Source of the DNA: JBBECJ01 sp963763325
Lineage (GTDB): Bacteria; Chloroflexota; Chloroflexia; Thermomicrobiales; CFX8
Assembly: GCA_963763325.1 (NCBI GenBank)
Contig: CAVXOL010000024.1
Span: forward strand, 868,001 to 932,000
DNA: 64,000 bases
Direction: 5' to 3'
The position numbers were made by a program, and so were the translations under genes. Shown here piece by piece: positions 36,025-45,533 of this stretch (position 1 is its first letter; every line of letters begins with the position of its first letter). Under the pieces are notes generated by a model that worked only from the letters and a program-made list of their open reading frames with translations, had not been told where the DNA came from and made no database searches.

Positions 36025-37107
36025 CTACCCTTCCAACCCGAGTGGTTCACCGTGCGATGCCGCTAGCGCCGCCAGTTCGTCGAGGTTCTCCCAGCCGAGC
36101 GGGCGTTCGCCGCGTTCGATTTCATACACCATCTCGGCCATGGCCGTGTTCAACGGGACTGACAGGCCGAGATCCTGTGCACGATCAACGAGCGCGCCAG
36201 TGATCCAGCGGGTCTCGCTCGGACGCTTGCGGTAGACGATGTCCCACCACATGCCGCTGCCCTGCTTGACGTAGTGATAGCCGTCGCGTGCGGCGGGCTC
36301 ATTCGATCGGTGGTCGAAGTGGTCGATCAATCCCTGGATGACATCCGATTGCTGCCGGCGCGCGTCGGCGTCACGGCGGGATAGCATCTCCGGCTGGAAG
36401 TAGCGGTCACGCTCGAGCGTGACGCCGGACTGTTCAGCGATCGGCAGCGTTTCCCGGACGACGGCGACACCCAGCATGCGGTTGCGAACCGGCCGGAGGA
36501 CGTCGACGATCGGTGCGTCAACCATCGCGGACATCACGATCCACGACATGTAGCACTGTTTCGTCCAGATACGGCCAACGATGTTGGACGTGACGTTGGT
36601 TGTCGTCAGCAGCGACAGCAGACGATGGACTTCCTCCAGGCGCGGCGTCGACGAGCCGTCGAGCTCGCCGATGTAGGCCGGTCCGACGACTGTGTACTCG
36701 AGTTGGCCGGGCGCGACGAGTGCAGCGGTGTAGTCGGGGACGGTGCCGATGACGTGCCTGGCACCAATCAGGTCGGCGATCCGCTCAGCGTTGAACCCGT
36801 TCTGGAGGGAGACGACGGTTGCATCTGGAGTCAGGTGGGGCTGGATCAACCGGACGGCGTCGTCGGTGTGATGGGACTTGGTAGCGACGAACGCGAGCTC
36901 GATCGGTTCGTTCAGTTCCTCAGGGTGGAGTGCGCGAACATCGAACTGGTGCGGACCGAGAATGCCATCGACGTGGAGACCGTTGGTCTGCATGGCGTCG
37001 ACATGGTCGCGCCAGGCGTCGACGAAGGTGACATCTTCACCCTGCTTGTGCATCCAGGCTCCGGCCATCCCGCCGATCGCACCGGAACCGATGATGTGAA
37101 TCTTCAT
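36025..37107 (-). CDS. Ketopantoate reductase-like (ApbA/PanE family) dehydrogenase
   Basis: 360 residues, longer than typical PanE (about 300). The NADP Rossmann motif IIGSGAIGG is at residues 5-13. VATKSHHTDDA and VVSLQNGFN match the conserved 'K-T-D' and 'QNG' regions. The catalytic lysine lies in GRIWTKQCYM and the C-terminal RPSETRWITGALV corresponds to the substrate-binding ending. Family members reduce 2-keto to 2-hydroxy acids. With a deacylase and an amidohydrolase beside it, a role in degradation is more likely than pantothenate synthesis. It lies 4 bases after the upstream gene. Confidence 0.85.
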   Translation of the reverse strand: MKIHIIGSGAIGGMAGAWMHKQGEDVTFVDAWRDHVDAMQTNGLHVDGILGPHQFDVRALHPEELNEPIELAFVATKSHHTDDAVRLIQPHLTPDATVVSLQNGFNAERIADLIGARHVIGTVPDYTAALVAPGQLEYTVVGPAYIGELDGSSTPRLEEVHRLLSLLTTTNVTSNIVGRIWTKQCYMSWIVMSAMVDAPIVDVLRPVRNRMLGVAVVRETLPIAEQSGVTLERDRYFQPEMLSRRDADARRQQSDVIQGLIDHFDHRSNEPAARDGYHYVKQGSGMWWDIVYRKRPSETRWITGALVDRAQDLGLSVPLNTAMAEMVYEIERGERPLGWENLDELAALAASHGEPLGLEG

Positions 37108-37111
37108 TGGA

Positions 37112-38072
37112 TCACGCTCCGATGTTTACGAGCAGCCCGCCCGGCTTGACGGCCGCGCTGGTGGTCCGGTAGATGACGAATCCGTCCTGCGGCGCCTCGA
37201 TCGTTTCGATCAGATCGCCGAGGAGGCTTAGAATCTGGCCGAGCCGCTGGCCGGCACGCACCTCGTCACCGGCGCGCACATCGCAGATCCAGAATCCCGC
37301 GGCCGGGGCCGAGACGGTGACGGATTGGCTGATGTGGCGGGTTGGAGGCACCTCCGGCTCGCCCGGCAAATTGCCGGAAACCTGCAGCGCCCGGCGCGTG
37401 CCGTCGACCAGCAGATCGACGTCCGGCATCGTCAACTGTCCAATCCCACCGGCTTCGGCAAGGACGCCGGGGACGCCATCGCGGGCGGCCGCCATGTGCG
37501 TCAGGCCGGAGCGCGGACCTGTCTGCTGCGGCCGTCCGATGGTGTAGTCGAGGCCGAACGCCTCGGCCATCGCGCGGGCCTTGCTGGTGACCTCCGGAGC
37601 GGCGTCGCTCGCGTAGCCGGTGAACGGGGCCAAGCTCCTCGACCATGTCGCCGCCGTGCAGGTCGATGAAGGCGTCACTTGGCTTGATGCAGGTCTGAAA
37701 GATCAGGTGCGCCATCGCCTCGGTGAACGTGCCGTCCGGATTCCCTGGAAAAATGCGGTTCGGGTTGACGCCGTCGATCGGGCAGACGAACGGCGTCCGC
37801 TCCCAGAACGAGGGCAGGTTGACGATCGGCACAATCAGCACCCGACCCTGTACCTCCCGTGGATCAAGCTCCTGTGCCAGCCTGACAGCCGCCCGGATCG
37901 AGACGTACTCGCAGCCGTGGATCCCGGCGATGATGGTCGCCAGCGGGCCGTCCTGGTGGCCGCTGATCGTGACATACGGCCACGACCAGCCCTCGAGGAC
38001 CGGCAGGTCCGAGGTGAGCGTGCCGGCGTGTCGTTGTCCCGCTCCGGGCATAACCAGCTCTGTCGTCGCCAT
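37112..38072 (-). CDS. Succinylglutamate desuccinylase/aspartoacylase family deacylase, one frameshift
   Basis: A zinc carboxypeptidase-fold enzyme removing acyl groups from N-acyl amino acids or similar. Zinc ligands are HxxE in AGIHGCEYVS and His in FIDLHGGDM; the LLVDGTRRALQ segment and a C-terminal barrel-like domain (AGFWICDVRAGDEVRAGQRL) follow. The frame breaks near 37632, where CCCC has one C too many; corrected, the junction reads EELGPFTGYASD. The start is set by AAGGAGG before ATG 38072. About 320 residues, normal for the family. It sits 25 bases after the MFS gene and 4 before the reductase. Confidence 0.88.
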
Positions 38073-38097
38073 TCGCGATCCTCCTTCGTTTCGTGCG

Positions 38098-39462
38098 TTA
38101 CCGAATCTGCCGATAGGACGGGTGCAGCACACCAACGCCGGCGACGATGCCCGCCAGCAGTAGCCCCCCGACACCGACCGCGACCGGCGCGCCGATCCGA
38201 TCGGAGAGCGCACCGGAGATGACGGCGCCGATGTCCATCACCGAGAACGTCAGCAGGTAAACGCTCATGACGCGACCGGTATAGCCAGGCTCGGTGTTGG
38301 AGATGATCATCGCACTGTTGAGCGCCTGGAAGCCGGCCCACGAAAAGCCGACGAGCAGCAGGACGACCAGCGCCAGCCCGAATGACTGGCCGAACGCGAA
38401 GAGGGCGACCGCCAGCCCGAAGGTGATGCCGAGCATCATCTGCAACAACCCACGTCGCTGAACGCGGGTGATCGAGGCCATCGTCAGCGCACCGGCCAGC
38501 GCGCCGATGCCGTTGATCGTCAGCAGCAGGCCCAGTCCGCGTGGCCCAACTTCGAAGACATCCTCCGCGAAGACCGGCATCAGCTGTTGGTAGGGCATCC
38601 CGAGCAACATCGGCGCGACCGTCAGCAGCAGCAGCGTCGAAACGACCGGGTTGGTCCGCAGATACGCCAGCCCAGCACTCAGTGAACGCAGCGGTGTCTG
38701 CCGGGACGTGCCGACCGGCGCTCCATCGTGCGACAGGCGGAGCAGGCCGGTGACGACGACCGCGTACAGCAGCGCGACCAGCAGATAGACATGGCCGGGG
38801 CCGACACGCGGTAGTGCGATCAGACTGCCGGCCAGGAGTGGGCCAACAATCCGCGCGAAGTTGGCGCCGGCGTTGTGCAGCCCCATCGCGTTCGTCAGCC
38901 GCTCACGGCTGATGACCTGGGCGACAAACGCCTGGCGGGCGGGCATGTTGAACGCGAAGGCAATCCCCTCGATCGCCGAGACGAGGCATAGCTGCCAGAC
39001 CTGGACGACACCGGCAAGGGCCAGGGCGGCGTAGAGGAGCGCGGCAACGCCAATGGCACTCTGGCTGACGAGCAGGATCCGGCGCTTCGCGATGCGGTCA
39101 GCAACGACCCCACCAAACAGGCCGAAGACAAGCATCGGCAGTGTCGCGCCAAGCGAGACGAGCCCGATCGCGGCCGCCGAGCCGGAGATGTCGTAGGCGA
39201 GATAGCCGGTCGTGACGGTGCTCATCTGCATCGCGACCGTTCCCGGCAGCATCGCGAGCCAGAGACGACGGAACGTGTGCTCCTGCAGCGCGAGGAACGG
39301 CTTCTTCCAGGTCGGGACGCTGACGACGACGGCAGGTCGGGACACCGGCGGCAGGACTGCATCGTCCAGCGCAGCGACCTCTGCTCCCTGACGGGTGCTG
39401 GTCGGGTCGGTCAGCATCCGGTCCCACTCTCCATCGCTGGGCGGCACGAGGGTATCGGACAT
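38098..39462 (-). CDS. MFS transporter
   Basis: 454 residues, with a 45-residue hydrophilic N-terminus ahead of twelve membrane segments. The MFS A-motif region is LFGGVVADRIAKRRILLVSQ. RQAFVAQVISRERLTNAMGL is typical of the enterobactin-exporter/MFS_3 group. GYTGRVMSVYLLTFSVMDIG is the conserved C-half loop. It is the first gene of a five-gene operon with a deacylase, a reductase, an amidohydrolase and an SDR. It could therefore import the pathway substrate or export a product; direction cannot be read from sequence. Confidence 0.87.
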   Translation of the reverse strand: MSDTLVPPSDGEWDRMLTDPTSTRQGAEVAALDDAVLPPVSRPAVVVSVPTWKKPFLALQEHTFRRLWLAMLPGTVAMQMSTVTTGYLAYDISGSAAAIGLVSLGATLPMLVFGLFGGVVADRIAKRRILLVSQSAIGVAALLYAALALAGVVQVWQLCLVSAIEGIAFAFNMPARQAFVAQVISRERLTNAMGLHNAGANFARIVGPLLAGSLIALPRVGPGHVYLLVALLYAVVVTGLLRLSHDGAPVGTSRQTPLRSLSAGLAYLRTNPVVSTLLLLTVAPMLLGMPYQQLMPVFAEDVFEVGPRGLGLLLTINGIGALAGALTMASITRVQRRGLLQMMLGITFGLAVALFAFGQSFGLALVVLLLVGFSWAGFQALNSAMIISNTEPGYTGRVMSVYLLTFSVMDIGAVISGALSDRIGAPVAVGVGGLLLAGIVAGVGVLHPSYRQIR

Positions 39463-39841
39463 CAGCGTCGGCGGTTACGAACAGCGTACCGGTTAGTACC
39501 GTGGCGCGCAATCGAGTGCGTACGATGCCAAGTGAAGCCTCAAGGGAAGCGCCACCGACGGTTTGGAACTGAGGAGTCCGGACCAGTGAAGCGCACGCTG
39601 CCACCATCGATGATGCCGTTGATCGGCGAAGATGGTTTCTGGGCCGTCGGGAGCGACATGGGGGAATGGTCGGACCGAGCGGTTTCTCAGAGGCTGACGG
39701 CGATGCGTGAGGACCTGCCAACGATCGATACAAACACGCAGCGCCTCGATGAAGAGGCGCTGCGCATCCAGGTGACCATCGTCCGATCAGATCACCGCCT
39801 GTGGTTAACCAGCAGTGCCGCGATCCCGCCTGACGGGGAAA
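39463..39841. other. Leader of the MFS operon and terminator of the 39842 gene
   Basis: 379 bases. The right part contains the terminator at 39737-39764. The remainder has an open plus-strand frame (from GTG 39586) without family resemblance or ribosome site, which I do not count as a gene. Confidence 0.45.
39737..39764 (-). terminator. Terminator hairpin after the second substrate-binding protein
   Basis: Perfect 11-bp stem (CGCAGCGCCTC / GAGGCGCTGCG) with a 6-base loop, 78 bases beyond the stop at 39842. On the minus strand it is followed by TGTTTGTATC, a partial T-run. Confidence 0.7.
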
Positions 39842-41659
39842 CTATTCGGATTCCTCGCGGTACATGTCGTAGACGTTGTAGGTGTTGATGTAGATCGGAT
39901 TCGGAACGAAACCGCGGATGTTCGACGCGAGAACCGAGTACCACTGCAGCGATCCGTAGAAGATGGCGGCAGGGTCAGTTCGGACGAGAATCTCGTTCGC
40001 ATCGGCGATCGCCTGGTTGTACTCCTCTTCCGGCGCGCCTTTCTCAATGCTGTCGAGCAGCGCGTCGAACTCGGCGTTCGAGTAGTGGTTGAGGTTCGAG
40101 CCGTTCGGCACGATCGAGTTGGTGTGGAAATTCGGGTACATCTCATTGTGCGCGTCGTTGTAGTCCGGCCACCAACCCCAGGACAGGAAGTGTGGCCGCT
40201 CTTCGGGCGGCGCCTCGCCGTAGGTGAATTCAGTCAGGGCGCCTTCCTCCTTCTGGACAACCTCCATCGTAACGCCGATTTCGGCCAGGTTGCCTGCAGA
40301 GCTGTGCCATCGACAGGCCGGTCGCACTCGACGCGTTCATCCAGTACTCAAGCGTCTCACTGGTATCCCAGCCGGACTCATCCAGCAGTTGCTTCGCTTT
40401 CTCAAGGTCAGTATCGAAGATGAAGCCGTTCTCCGGGTAGCCACGAGTCGTCGGCGTACACGGGCCGCTCGTACTGGTGTAGAGTCCCTTGTAAATACCC
40501 TCTCGCACGTCTTCGTAAGGAAAGCCCAACAGAATGCTTCACGTACCTTGGGTTCGGCCAGACGGACGTAGTTCATCAGAATCCAGTCGGCGTTTGTCGA
40601 GTCGTAGCGGATGACGGTGAGCTCGCCGGCTTCCTCGATCGCCTCAACATCTTCCGGCGTCAGCGACTGGGTCAGCGCGTCGGCGTCACCGGACTCAACC
40701 AGCTGGCGGCGAGTAGAAGACTCCTCGACGATGCGGTAGACGATCTCATCAAAGTGATTGCCATCCCAGCCCTTGTGATACTCCGCAAAGCGCTCAAGGA
40801 TGATCGCGTCGTTCTGGCGATACTCACGCAGCTTATACGGGCCAGTACCGATCGGGTTAGCCAGTAAGTGCTCGTGGGCGTACGGGTCCTCGTCGGTCTT
40901 GTTCTCCTCGACCTGGGCTGGGGAGACGATCAGCGGACCATACTGCGAGGCCATCGCGGCAATAAAGATCTCGTTCGACTGGTTTAGCTTGAAGACGACC
41001 GTGTTGGCGTCCGGCGCGGTAATGTCGTCCGGGCTGTCAACAAAGCGTGAGATGACGCTGACCGGGCCGAGGTTCATCTGGTGGAAGCGCTGGAATGACG
41101 CAACGACGGCGTTGGCATCGCAGTCGGTGCCGTCGTGGAACTTGACGCCATCAGGGATCTTGAACGTCCACTCTGAGAAGTCGTCGTTCGACTCCCACGA
41201 TTCGGCCAGCATCGGCTGGTAGGCGAAGGTGTCGCTGCCGTCGAGCCGGACCAGCATCTCGTGGGTGCCGAAGAAGACGGAGCTAGCGGTCGAGTCGTAC
41301 GCCGACTGTGGATCGAGGTCCGGGACGTTGCCGGTGATGATCAGCGTCAGCGTACCGCCGTTGACGGCCGTGCCGCCACCACCGGTCGTTTCGGTTCCCT
41401 CGTCAGCCGCTTCGGTCGGCTCGGTATCGCCGCCACCGGACCCGGCCGTGCTGGTTGCCTCAGGGGCATCGTCGCCGTCATCATCGTCGTCGCCACCACA
41501 GGCTGCCAGCAGCGCGCCGATCGCGGGAACCGACAGGCCCAGCATCGCGCCTTTCCGTAGCACCTCACGGCGACTCAGACGCTGACCGTTGATGTCGTAG
41601 AGCAGCTTCGCAAAATCATCCTTCGGAGACCTTGGGGACCTGTTCGGATCGTGCACCAT
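39842..41659 (-). CDS. ABC transporter substrate-binding lipoprotein, family 5, Tat-exported, two frameshifts
   Basis: The leader has the twin-arginine motif LSRREVLRK (R30, R31) and lipobox ALLAAC with C54, then GGDDDDDGDD and a Gly/Thr/Glu linker. The family 5 fold begins GGTLTLIITGNVPDLDPQSA; DGVKFHDGTDCDANAVVASF and NPIGTGPYKLREY are typical. The frame changes near 40525 and again near 40310; the ending (FLSWGWWPDYNDAHNEMYPN...YNVYDMYREESE) is in the third segment. About 605 residues in all. It has no permease next to it and is separated by a terminator from the DppBC operon upstream, so it may share those permeases or work with others. Confidence 0.88.
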
Positions 41660-42012
41660 GTTCGTGTTCTCCTCCGTAGTGCTGTCGGGATGCGACAGCA
41701 CACCACACCATCCAGCGGGGCGCCCGGCGAGCCAGTTTCTTCCGGCCACGCTGCGCACCGCTGAGTGAGTCCACCCAACGCGAACGAAACCACCTCATGT
41801 GGGCAGTCGTCGGAGGTATCTACGTCGTACGCGGAGACGCGGACGTATCCGGCCTGGCCCCACCTGCGAGTCGGCAACACGGAACCCCAATCCGGTTACC
41901 TTCGGTGAGTTACGTTCTCCGATGAACAGGCTCAAACATAGAGCCTTTGGGTCGATTCGGCAAGAGGCAAGGGAGCCGGGAATACGCTACAAGCGTGTTC
42001 CCGGAATTGCCG
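41660..42012. other. Intergenic region upstream of the 41659 gene
   Basis: 353 bases holding the leader of the substrate-binding protein (GGAGGAGAACAC-type ribosome site near 41670) and the terminator at 41976-42004. I saw no convincing promoter and no protein-like frame. Confidence 0.45.
41976..42004 (-). terminator. Terminator after the serine hydrolase gene
   Basis: 12-bp stem CCGGGAATACGC / GCGTGTTCCCGG (one T-G pair) with a 5-base loop, 9 bases beyond the minus-strand stop at 42013. It closes the 47362-42013 operon. Confidence 0.75.
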
Positions 42013-43368
42013 CTACTGCCGAGCCGAAAGCCGCCCACCCATGCGCAGGAAGCGGATCGAGCCGTCGTCGGCGAGGATGAAGTCCACGCGCGAGCCTGCC
42101 TCGCGGCCTTCAGTCGCCATGAACTCCAGATCACCAACCGGTCGAACCGTGATCGGCGGATATGCCTGCTCGTCGTCATCATGGATCTGTAGTCGAACGG
42201 TAGAGAGCCGCAGCCCGTCACCGACAATCTCAACCGTCGTCCGGCTCGACGGGTTGCGGTATTCGCCAGCAAACGAAGTCAGGCCAGTTGCCGGAGCCGA
42301 GGTCAGTTCCGGGAGCCGGTCGTCCAAACCGGCGACGTGCTTGTAGAGCCAGCGCTGGATCTGCTGGATCGCGGCCTCGCCATACGCACTGTTGGTAAAG
42401 ATCGCCCAGGCGGTCTGCTGGTCCGGCAGAAGTGTGTTACGAGTGATGAAGCCGTTGGTGCCGCCACCGTGGCCGATTGTCCGCGTGCCGTCGACATCGA
42501 TCAGCCACCAGCCAAGCCCCCAGGCAGTGGCAAAGTTGGCGGCCCGGATCTGCTCCTCGCGCATCGCCATCCGTGACTCGTCGCTGAGAATTGGCGGAGC
42601 ATCGGTGCCGGTCTGGCCTGTGAGGTGGAAGTTGTCGAACTTCAGAATGTCCTCAACTGTCGAGTGAATGCCACCGGCCGGGTTGACGGTCCGGTTCAAC
42701 CAGTACTCGCGGGCAACGATGACGTCGTCATCGCCGGGGTTCTCCGGGCGATGCCCGACGGCGTGCGGGTATGGATAGACCTCGTGGGCATAGTAGAACG
42801 TGCGCGCCAGTCCAAGCGGCTCGAACACACGCTCGCGCATCGCAACCTCGAACGGCTGGCCGAGCGCCTCCTCGATGATCCGACCAGCGATGTTGAAGGC
42901 GACGTTTGTGTATGACCATAGTTCGGTCGGCTGGTACATCTGCGGAAAATTCGGTAGCTTCTCGACCGAGATTCGCAACGCGTCGTCGCCCCAGCCGTAG
43001 TCGTCGAAGACATCGCCCCACAGACCGCTCTGGTGCGAGACGAGGTGGCGGACGATGATCTTCTCAAGCGCCTTCTCGTCCTGAATCTTCAGATCAGGCA
43101 GATACTCGGTGACAGGCGCGTCGAGGTTGACCTTACCCTCGTCAACGAGCGTCATCAGCAGTGTCGTCGTGTAGATCTTCGAGTTCGAGCCAATTTGGAA
43201 CAGCATGTCGGGGATGACCGGACAACCAGTCTCCAGGCTGGCGACGCCATAGCCTTCTTTCTGAATCTCGCCATCACGCAGGATGCCGACGGCGATTCCG
43301 GGGATCTTCCAGCGTTCGCGCTGTTCCTCTACCACCTGGGCAAGCTGCTGCTTGAGGTCGGATGACAT
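42013..43368 (-). CDS. Serine hydrolase of the beta-lactamase class C / penicillin-binding family
   Basis: 451 residues. The three active-site motifs are present: SxxK as SNSK in QIGSNSKIYTT (about residue 58), YxN as YTN in LWSYTNVAFN (about 151), and HxG in IGHGGGTNG replacing KTG. A C-terminal lipocalin-like beta domain (FAGEYRNPSSRTTVEIVGDG) follows. There is no signal peptide, so it is cytoplasmic, unlike true beta-lactamases. Such proteins include D-aminopeptidases and esterases. As the last gene of an oligopeptide-transporter operon, it may hydrolyse an imported peptide or ester. Confidence 0.87.
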   Translation of the reverse strand: MSSDLKQQLAQVVEEQRERWKIPGIAVGILRDGEIQKEGYGVASLETGCPVIPDMLFQIGSNSKIYTTTLLMTLVDEGKVNLDAPVTEYLPDLKIQDEKALEKIIVRHLVSHQSGLWGDVFDDYGWGDDALRISVEKLPNFPQMYQPTELWSYTNVAFNIAGRIIEEALGQPFEVAMRERVFEPLGLARTFYYAHEVYPYPHAVGHRPENPGDDDVIVAREYWLNRTVNPAGGIHSTVEDILKFDNFHLTGQTGTDAPPILSDESRMAMREEQIRAANFATAWGLGWWLIDVDGTRTIGHGGGTNGFITRNTLLPDQQTAWAIFTNSAYGEAAIQQIQRWLYKHVAGLDDRLPELTSAPATGLTSFAGEYRNPSSRTTVEIVGDGLRLSTVRLQIHDDDEQAYPPITVRPVGDLEFMATEGREAGSRVDFILADDGSIRFLRMGGRLSARQ

Positions 43369-43455
43369 AGTGTTCCTTTCTCAATCACAAGGATTCGGGG
43401 CACAGGAGGTGGAAAATGCAACGCGGTCGATGCACAAGCCGCGTCCCACGACCTG

Positions 43456-44373
43456 CTATCTCAATCCACGCGGGTCGAGCGCGTCGCGCAGGCCATCACC
43501 AAAGAGGTTGAAGCCAAGGACGGTGGTCGCGATGAAGATGCCGGGGAACGTCGCGATCCACCATTCGTGGCGAAGGTATTGCCGACCGGTAGCCAGCATT
43601 GCGCCCCATTCCGGGCTGGGTGGCTGGGCGCCCATCCCGATAAAGCTGAGTCCCGCGCCGGCGAGGATTGCGGCTGCGATCCCCAGCGTACCGATCACAA
43701 CGATAGAGGAGAGCGCATTTGGCAGAATGTGCCTGAAGACAAGCCTCATGTGGCCAGCTCCAGCCGCGCGAGCAGCCTCTACGTACTCCTTTTCGCGCAG
43801 GCTGAGTACCTGGCCCCGCATGACACGGGCATAGACAGGTATCGAACCGATCCCGATCGCGATCATGACATTCGTGAGGCTTGGGCCCAGCACGGCGACG
43901 ATCGCAAGCGCGAGTATCAGGTCCGGGAACGCCAGCATTACGTCAATTACCCGTTGGCTGACCATATCGAACCAATGACCGAAGTAGCCGGCAAAGAGAC
44001 CGATGATCGAACCAACGATCATTCCGATGCCGACCGCAATGACGCCAACGCGGAGCGAGATTCGGCCACCCCAGACGACACGGCTGAAGACATCCCGCCC
44101 GAACTCATCGGTTCCGAAAAGGTGCGCCTGGCTGGGCGGCAACAGCTTGTCGGAAAGCTCCATTTCAATGGGGTCCGCTGGGGCGATGACCGGCGCGAGC
44201 AGCGACATCACAATCATGAGAAGCACGATGATCCCACCTGCGACCGCCAGCCTGTTGGCAATGAGCCGACGCCTCATCATCTCCCATTGCGAGCGAACAT
44301 GTTGCTGTCGCCCGGCACGAGCGAGCGGATCATCCGCTTGCGGTCGTGTGATGTCGGTCGCCTGTGCCATCAT
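43456..44373 (-). CDS. Peptide ABC transporter permease, DppC type
   Basis: 305 residues with an N-terminal hydrophilic extension, six or so membrane helices, TDEFGRDVFSRVVWGGRISL (conserved periplasmic loop) and the EAA motif in YVEAARAAGAGHMRLVFRHI. The ending GDGLRDALDPRGLR is diagnostic. It is the intact equivalent of the frameshifted DppC at 17195. It starts 31 bases after DppB. A second ATG at 44370 lies at a better distance from GGGAG. No ATPase gene is nearby. Confidence 0.93.
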   Translation of the reverse strand: MMAQATDITRPQADDPLARAGRQQHVRSQWEMMRRRLIANRLAVAGGIIVLLMIVMSLLAPVIAPADPIEMELSDKLLPPSQAHLFGTDEFGRDVFSRVVWGGRISLRVGVIAVGIGMIVGSIIGLFAGYFGHWFDMVSQRVIDVMLAFPDLILALAIVAVLGPSLTNVMIAIGIGSIPVYARVMRGQVLSLREKEYVEAARAAGAGHMRLVFRHILPNALSSIVVIGTLGIAAAILAGAGLSFIGMGAQPPSPEWGAMLATGRQYLRHEWWIATFPGIFIATTVLGFNLFGDGLRDALDPRGLR

Positions 44374-44404
44374 CTTCTCCCGTTATTGAGTAGCCCGAGG
44401 ATTC

Positions 44405-45331
44405 CTAGTTGTACTTGATGCGTGGGTCGATGAATCCGTACAGGATATCGACCACCAGATTCACAACGACATAGACGACCGCGATGAACAGCACGATCCC
44501 CTGAATCATTGGGAAGTCGCGTGTCGTCAGCGCCTGGACGGCGAGCAGGCCAATGCCAGGGTAGCCAAAGACGGCCTCGATGATGAACGCTCCCGACAGC
44601 AGCGATCCGATCAACAGACCGACGATCGTGATGATCGGAATCAATGCGTTGCGAAGCGCATGCCGCCAGACGACATAGAACTCGTGCAGCCCCTTCGCAC
44701 GAGCCGTCCGGACATAGTCCTGCTCCAGGGCCTCGATCATTCCGGCACGGGTGATTCGCGCCAGAACGGCCGAGACGACCAGCCCAAGCGTGAAGGCCGG
44801 CAGGACAAGATACTGCCATCCCTGAGATCCCGCTACCGGGAACCAGCCAAGCCTGACCGAGAAGAGCAGGATCAGCATCAAGCCAAGCCAGAACGCCGGG
44901 ATCGACACACCGGCGACCGCGATCAGCATGCTGATCCTGTCGAGCCAGGTGTTGCGAAACGTTGCTGAGAGGACACCAGCCGTCAAGCCGATCGCCAACG
45001 CAACAGCCAGACTCGCGACGGTCAGCTTTGCGGTATTTGGCATCCGCTGTTTGATATGTTCTGCGACCGGCTGTTTGGTCCGGTACGACGTGCCGAGGTC
45101 ACCCTGTACCGCGTTTCCGACGAATCGGATGTACTGCCGGTAGATGGGAAGATCAAGCCCCATCTCGCGCTCGATTTGCGCCCGCAGCTCTGGCGACGGT
45201 GTCGGCTGGTTGGCGTACATGATGTCGATCGGATCACCCGGTACGAGCCGCACCATGAAGAAGACGGAGATGGTGATTCCGAGCAACACTGGTATGGAGC
45301 CGACAAGGCGAACGAGCACGTATCTCAGCAT
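44405..45331 (-). CDS. Peptide ABC transporter permease, DppB type
   Basis: 308 residues with the family start LVRLVGSIPVLLGITISVFF, MVRLVPGDPID, the EAA motif in YVRTARAKGLHEFYVVWRHA and the diagnostic end VDILYGFIDPRIKYN. It pairs with DppC at 43456. It is preceded by the substrate-binding protein gene, but 200 bases and a long hairpin separate them, which may lower permease expression relative to the binding protein. Confidence 0.93.
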   Translation of the reverse strand: MLRYVLVRLVGSIPVLLGITISVFFMVRLVPGDPIDIMYANQPTPSPELRAQIEREMGLDLPIYRQYIRFVGNAVQGDLGTSYRTKQPVAEHIKQRMPNTAKLTVASLAVALAIGLTAGVLSATFRNTWLDRISMLIAVAGVSIPAFWLGLMLILLFSVRLGWFPVAGSQGWQYLVLPAFTLGLVVSAVLARITRAGMIEALEQDYVRTARAKGLHEFYVVWRHALRNALIPIITIVGLLIGSLLSGAFIIEAVFGYPGIGLLAVQALTTRDFPMIQGIVLFIAVVYVVVNLVVDILYGFIDPRIKYN

Positions 45332-45470
45332 GGCGTTGAAACCTCCAGAAGATCAGCCACGAGACGGCGCACTCCGAGTGCCTCAATTGCATACCCGCTG
45401 GTGCGTCGTCGCGTACTGCCATGCCTTTCGCAGTTGTTGCGGCGTCTGCACGACCGTCGGATTGCAGGAT

Positions 45471-45518
45471 GTGGGAGGTGATGCGACGCTTCCACAGAAG
45501 CACGGCATCACCTCCCAC
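45471..45518 (-). terminator. 14-bp hairpin between binding protein and permease genes (attenuator-like)
   Basis: Perfect stem GTGGGAGGTGATGC / GCATCACCTCCCAC with a 20-base loop, 15 bases beyond the binding-protein stop (45534) and about 140 bases before DppB. It probably acts as a partial terminator or 3' mRNA stabiliser so that the lipoprotein is made in excess. Confidence 0.7.
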
Positions 45519-45533
45519 CTATCATGACGATCG

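Noticed and set aside
39586..39888. Plus-strand frame starting GTG 39586
   Set aside because: No family likeness, runs through a terminator hairpin and into the opposite-strand lipoprotein gene.
40300..40540. Programmed frameshifting in the substrate-binding-protein gene
   Set aside because: No slippery heptamer with downstream structure was seen, and similar breaks occur in unrelated genes across the window.
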